From the NCBI GenBank assembly GCA_963614215.1, contig CAVECB010000022.1, positions 1-30,330 of the forward strand: a stretch of DNA of 30,330 bases, written 5' to 3'. Position 1 is the first letter of the stretch, and each line of letters begins with the position of its first letter. Below, piece by piece: positions 28,792 to 30,330 of the stretch. The notes under the pieces are model-generated. The model was not told where the DNA came from. It did not search any database and saw nothing but the letters and a program-made list of their open reading frames with translations. This DNA comes from CAVAWX01 sp963614215 (lineage in GTDB: Bacteria > Actinomycetota > Coriobacteriia > Coriobacteriales > QAMH01). A program made the position numbers and the translations under genes.

Positions 28792-30268
28792 AGGCGTCCA
28801 GGGCGTCGATAAGCTCCTGGCGCGAGTGGACGCCGCATTTCTCGTAGAGCTTGCGCACGTGCCCCTTGGCCGTGTTGTAGGAGATGCCCAGATCCTCGGA
28901 GATGTAGCGCGCCGTCCTGCCACGGGCAAACAGCGCGAGCACTTCCGCCTCGCGGGCGGTGAGACCACAGCTCTCGCCGAAGTGCGCGCAGTTCAAATTC
29001 CAAGCTTCCTCGGGGTCGAGCGCCTCCCTTTCGCCGCCCGTGCCCACGACAGCCGGAGCGGCGGCTTCCTGGAAGGTTTTGTCGAGCGCATCGCCTAGGG
29101 TCTTTTCGTCGAAGATGAACATGGCCATGACCAAGATGATGATGGCCGCCACAATGCCGACCTCGCCCACGGAGTCTTTCAGCTGCGGGGCCGCCACGAC
29201 GACGAGCACCGCGAAGAAGCGCCCGAAGGTCGTGCCAAACGCCGAGGCGCCGCGCCCCAGCCCGAAGACGCGCACCGCGCCGAGGTCGGTCTGGCCGGCG
29301 ATGTTGGCAAACAAACACCACAACGTCAGGATGAAGATGTTGTAGGCCACGCCCACGACGATGGCCTGCAGCCACGAGAACTCCTCACCCAAAAGCGGGA
29401 CGAGCACGAAGGCCAGCGCCGTGACGATGATGATCGGATAATAGATGCGGCTCAGGTCGAAACGGCGGATGCCGCTGGCCAGGGCAAAGACGACGACGAG
29501 TGCGGCGGTGGCCAGCAAGGTGACGAAGACCGCGCTGGTCTCGTGGGCAGAGGCGCCGGCTGCCGGCGTGGACGCGATCCACATGCCCTTGATGAAGCCG
29601 ATGGCCGTGGCAAACACGAAGACAAAGAGGACGCAGCGCGGCAGAAAACCCTTCGGCAGCATGGCCGCAGGCACGATGTCGGCTTCTTCTTTCACGGGAG
29701 GCTCGGGCGCGCGCAAAAGCGCGAGGAACATGGAAAAGACAGGAAAGCACGCGAGCAGGACGGAGGCCGCAAGCGCGTCGATGGAGCAGCAGACGAAGTA
29801 GAGCAGGTTTGCCAGGATGCCCGAAGCGAAGGTGGCGAACAGCACGCGGTTGCTGTCGAGGGTGCTGTACATATGGCCGATGCGCAGGCACAAAAACGGC
29901 GTGCCGATGCCCGTGCCAATGCTCGCCGCCACGAAGACGATCCAGTCCAGATGGGGCGCTGCGGCGATGAGGAAGGTGCACGCGCCGGCGAGGAGCGCCA
30001 TGACAGGCACGAGCGGGCCGCGCGCGATATAGGGCTCGACGCGGCGGGAGAAGATGCCGCAGAGCAGCAATATGACGGTGAGAGGGACGCCGGAATAGAG
30101 GTAGAGCCAGTTGTTCGCGTCGCCGTCCATGCCGTCGAGCACCGAGCCGACGAAGCCCGCGCGCATCGTGAGCAAGATCCACGCGCTGTAAAAGCCCAGG
30201 CTGCAGTACTTGACCGCAGGCCAGCGCTCGTCGATGCTCGCGAGGCTTCGTTTCAGGGTGGCGCGCAT
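28763..30268 (-). CDS. Membrane-embedded LuxR-type transcriptional regulator
   Basis: 501 aa. About residues 18-400 are hydrophobic, with roughly twelve membrane helices in an MFS-like layout. The C-terminal 65 residues form a LuxR/FixJ helix-turn-helix: CGLTAREAEVLALFARGRTA, then ISEDLGISYNTAKGHVRKLY and EKCGVHSRQELIDAL. This one-component design, with a transporter-like sensor fused to the DNA-binding domain, is greatly expanded in Eggerthellaceae, often beside molybdoenzymes. It probably senses the substrate of the downstream operon and activates it. The ATG at 30268 has no visible ribosome site and is nine bases after the upstream gene's stop. The C-terminal EEPRPRA is encoded by the tandem repeat. 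Confidence 0.92.
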   Translation of the reverse strand: MRATLKRSLASIDERWPAVKYCSLGFYSAWILLTMRAGFVGSVLDGMDGDANNWLYLYSGVPLTVILLLCGIFSRRVEPYIARGPLVPVMALLAGACTFLIAAAPHLDWIVFVAASIGTGIGTPFLCLRIGHMYSTLDSNRVLFATFASGILANLLYFVCCSIDALAASVLLACFPVFSMFLALLRAPEPPVKEEADIVPAAMLPKGFLPRCVLFVFVFATAIGFIKGMWIASTPAAGASAHETSAVFVTLLATAALVVVFALASGIRRFDLSRIYYPIIIVTALAFVLVPLLGEEFSWLQAIVVGVAYNIFILTLWCLFANIAGQTDLGAVRVFGLGRGASAFGTTFGRFFAVLVVVAAPQLKDSVGEVGIVAAIIILVMAMFIFDEKTLGDALDKTFQEAAAPAVVGTGGEREALDPEEAWNLNCAHFGESCGLTAREAEVLALFARGRTARYISEDLGISYNTAKGHVRKLYEKCGVHSRQELIDALDASGEEPRPRA

Positions 30269-30277
30269 AAAGCTGCG

Positions 30278-30330
30278 CTAGGCCACGAGGCGCTTGGCCA
30301 AATCGACGACGCGCTGCGAGTAGCCCAGCT
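30278..30330 (-). CDS. 3' end of a gene resembling glyceraldehyde-3-phosphate dehydrogenase
   Basis: Only 16 complete codons and a TAG are inside the window, reading LGYSQRVVDLAKRLVA. The partial codon before it (xAG) could be Glu. GAPDH proteins end with a similar NExGYSxRVVDLxxxI pattern, so a gap gene is the best guess from a very short stretch. The stop lies nine bases before the LuxR-type regulator start, so read-through into the regulator is plausible. Confidence 0.5.
   Translation of the reverse strand, partial: LGYSQRVVDLAKRLVA

Overview
The window is about 30 kb of GC-rich chromosomal DNA with Gram-positive Shine-Dalgarno sites (AGGAGG) and several GTG/TTG starts. The best guess is an Eggerthellaceae / Coriobacteriia-type actinobacterium. 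The reasons are a bacterial small SRP RNA near dnaX, a membrane-embedded LuxR regulator beside a molybdopterin oxidoreductase with an OFA-type MFS transporter, hydrogenase-maturation genes, and an L11-L1 operon behind a tRNA-tuf-rpmG-tRNA-secE-nusG block. The genus cannot be fixed from the sequence alone.

Layout. 1-1573 (-): a YfhO-like multispanning membrane protein that runs off the left edge, with a promoter that looks leaderless. 1812-2537 (+): an orphan OmpR/PhoB response regulator. 2568-13071 (-): a long co-directional run holding two small unknown proteins, a large GT-C-like membrane protein, recR, ebfC (ybaB), dnaX, a DedA protein, the SRP RNA, a lipoprotein, a one-helix protein, ilvE and a processive GT2 glycosyltransferase. 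13273-17675 (+): a tail-anchored Ala/Lys-rich protein, then hypF-hypC-hypD for NiFe-hydrogenase maturation; hypE does not follow. 17796-18472 (+): a Phd/YefM-RelE/ParE-type toxin-antitoxin pair with its own promoter and a bidirectional terminator.

18520-23154 (-) is the translation block. It reads from a strong promoter (TTGACA-N17-TACTAT) through tRNA-Tyr, tRNA-Thr, tRNA-Met, tuf, rpmG, tRNA-Trp, secE, nusG, rplK and rplA; rplJ/rplL do not follow. 23197-23496 (-) is a small zinc-ribbon protein.

23688-30268 (-) is the accessory region of most interest. A 501-aa regulator with many membrane helices and a C-terminal LuxR helix-turn-helix lies upstream of a four-gene set: a cytoplasmic molybdopterin oxidoreductase, a two-cluster ferredoxin subunit, an unrecognised 161-aa protein and an MFS transporter. 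The upstream leader carries a perfect tandem 9-mer just behind a candidate promoter. Three copies of a 37-38 bp tandem repeat cover the regulator's stop codon. I read this as a substrate-inducible anaerobic reductase or hydroxyl-transfer system (sense substrate, import it, reduce it in the cytoplasm), similar in layout to the catechol-dehydroxylase type loci of gut Eggerthellaceae. The substrate is unknown. The right edge holds the last codons of a gene that resembles the C-terminus of GAPDH.
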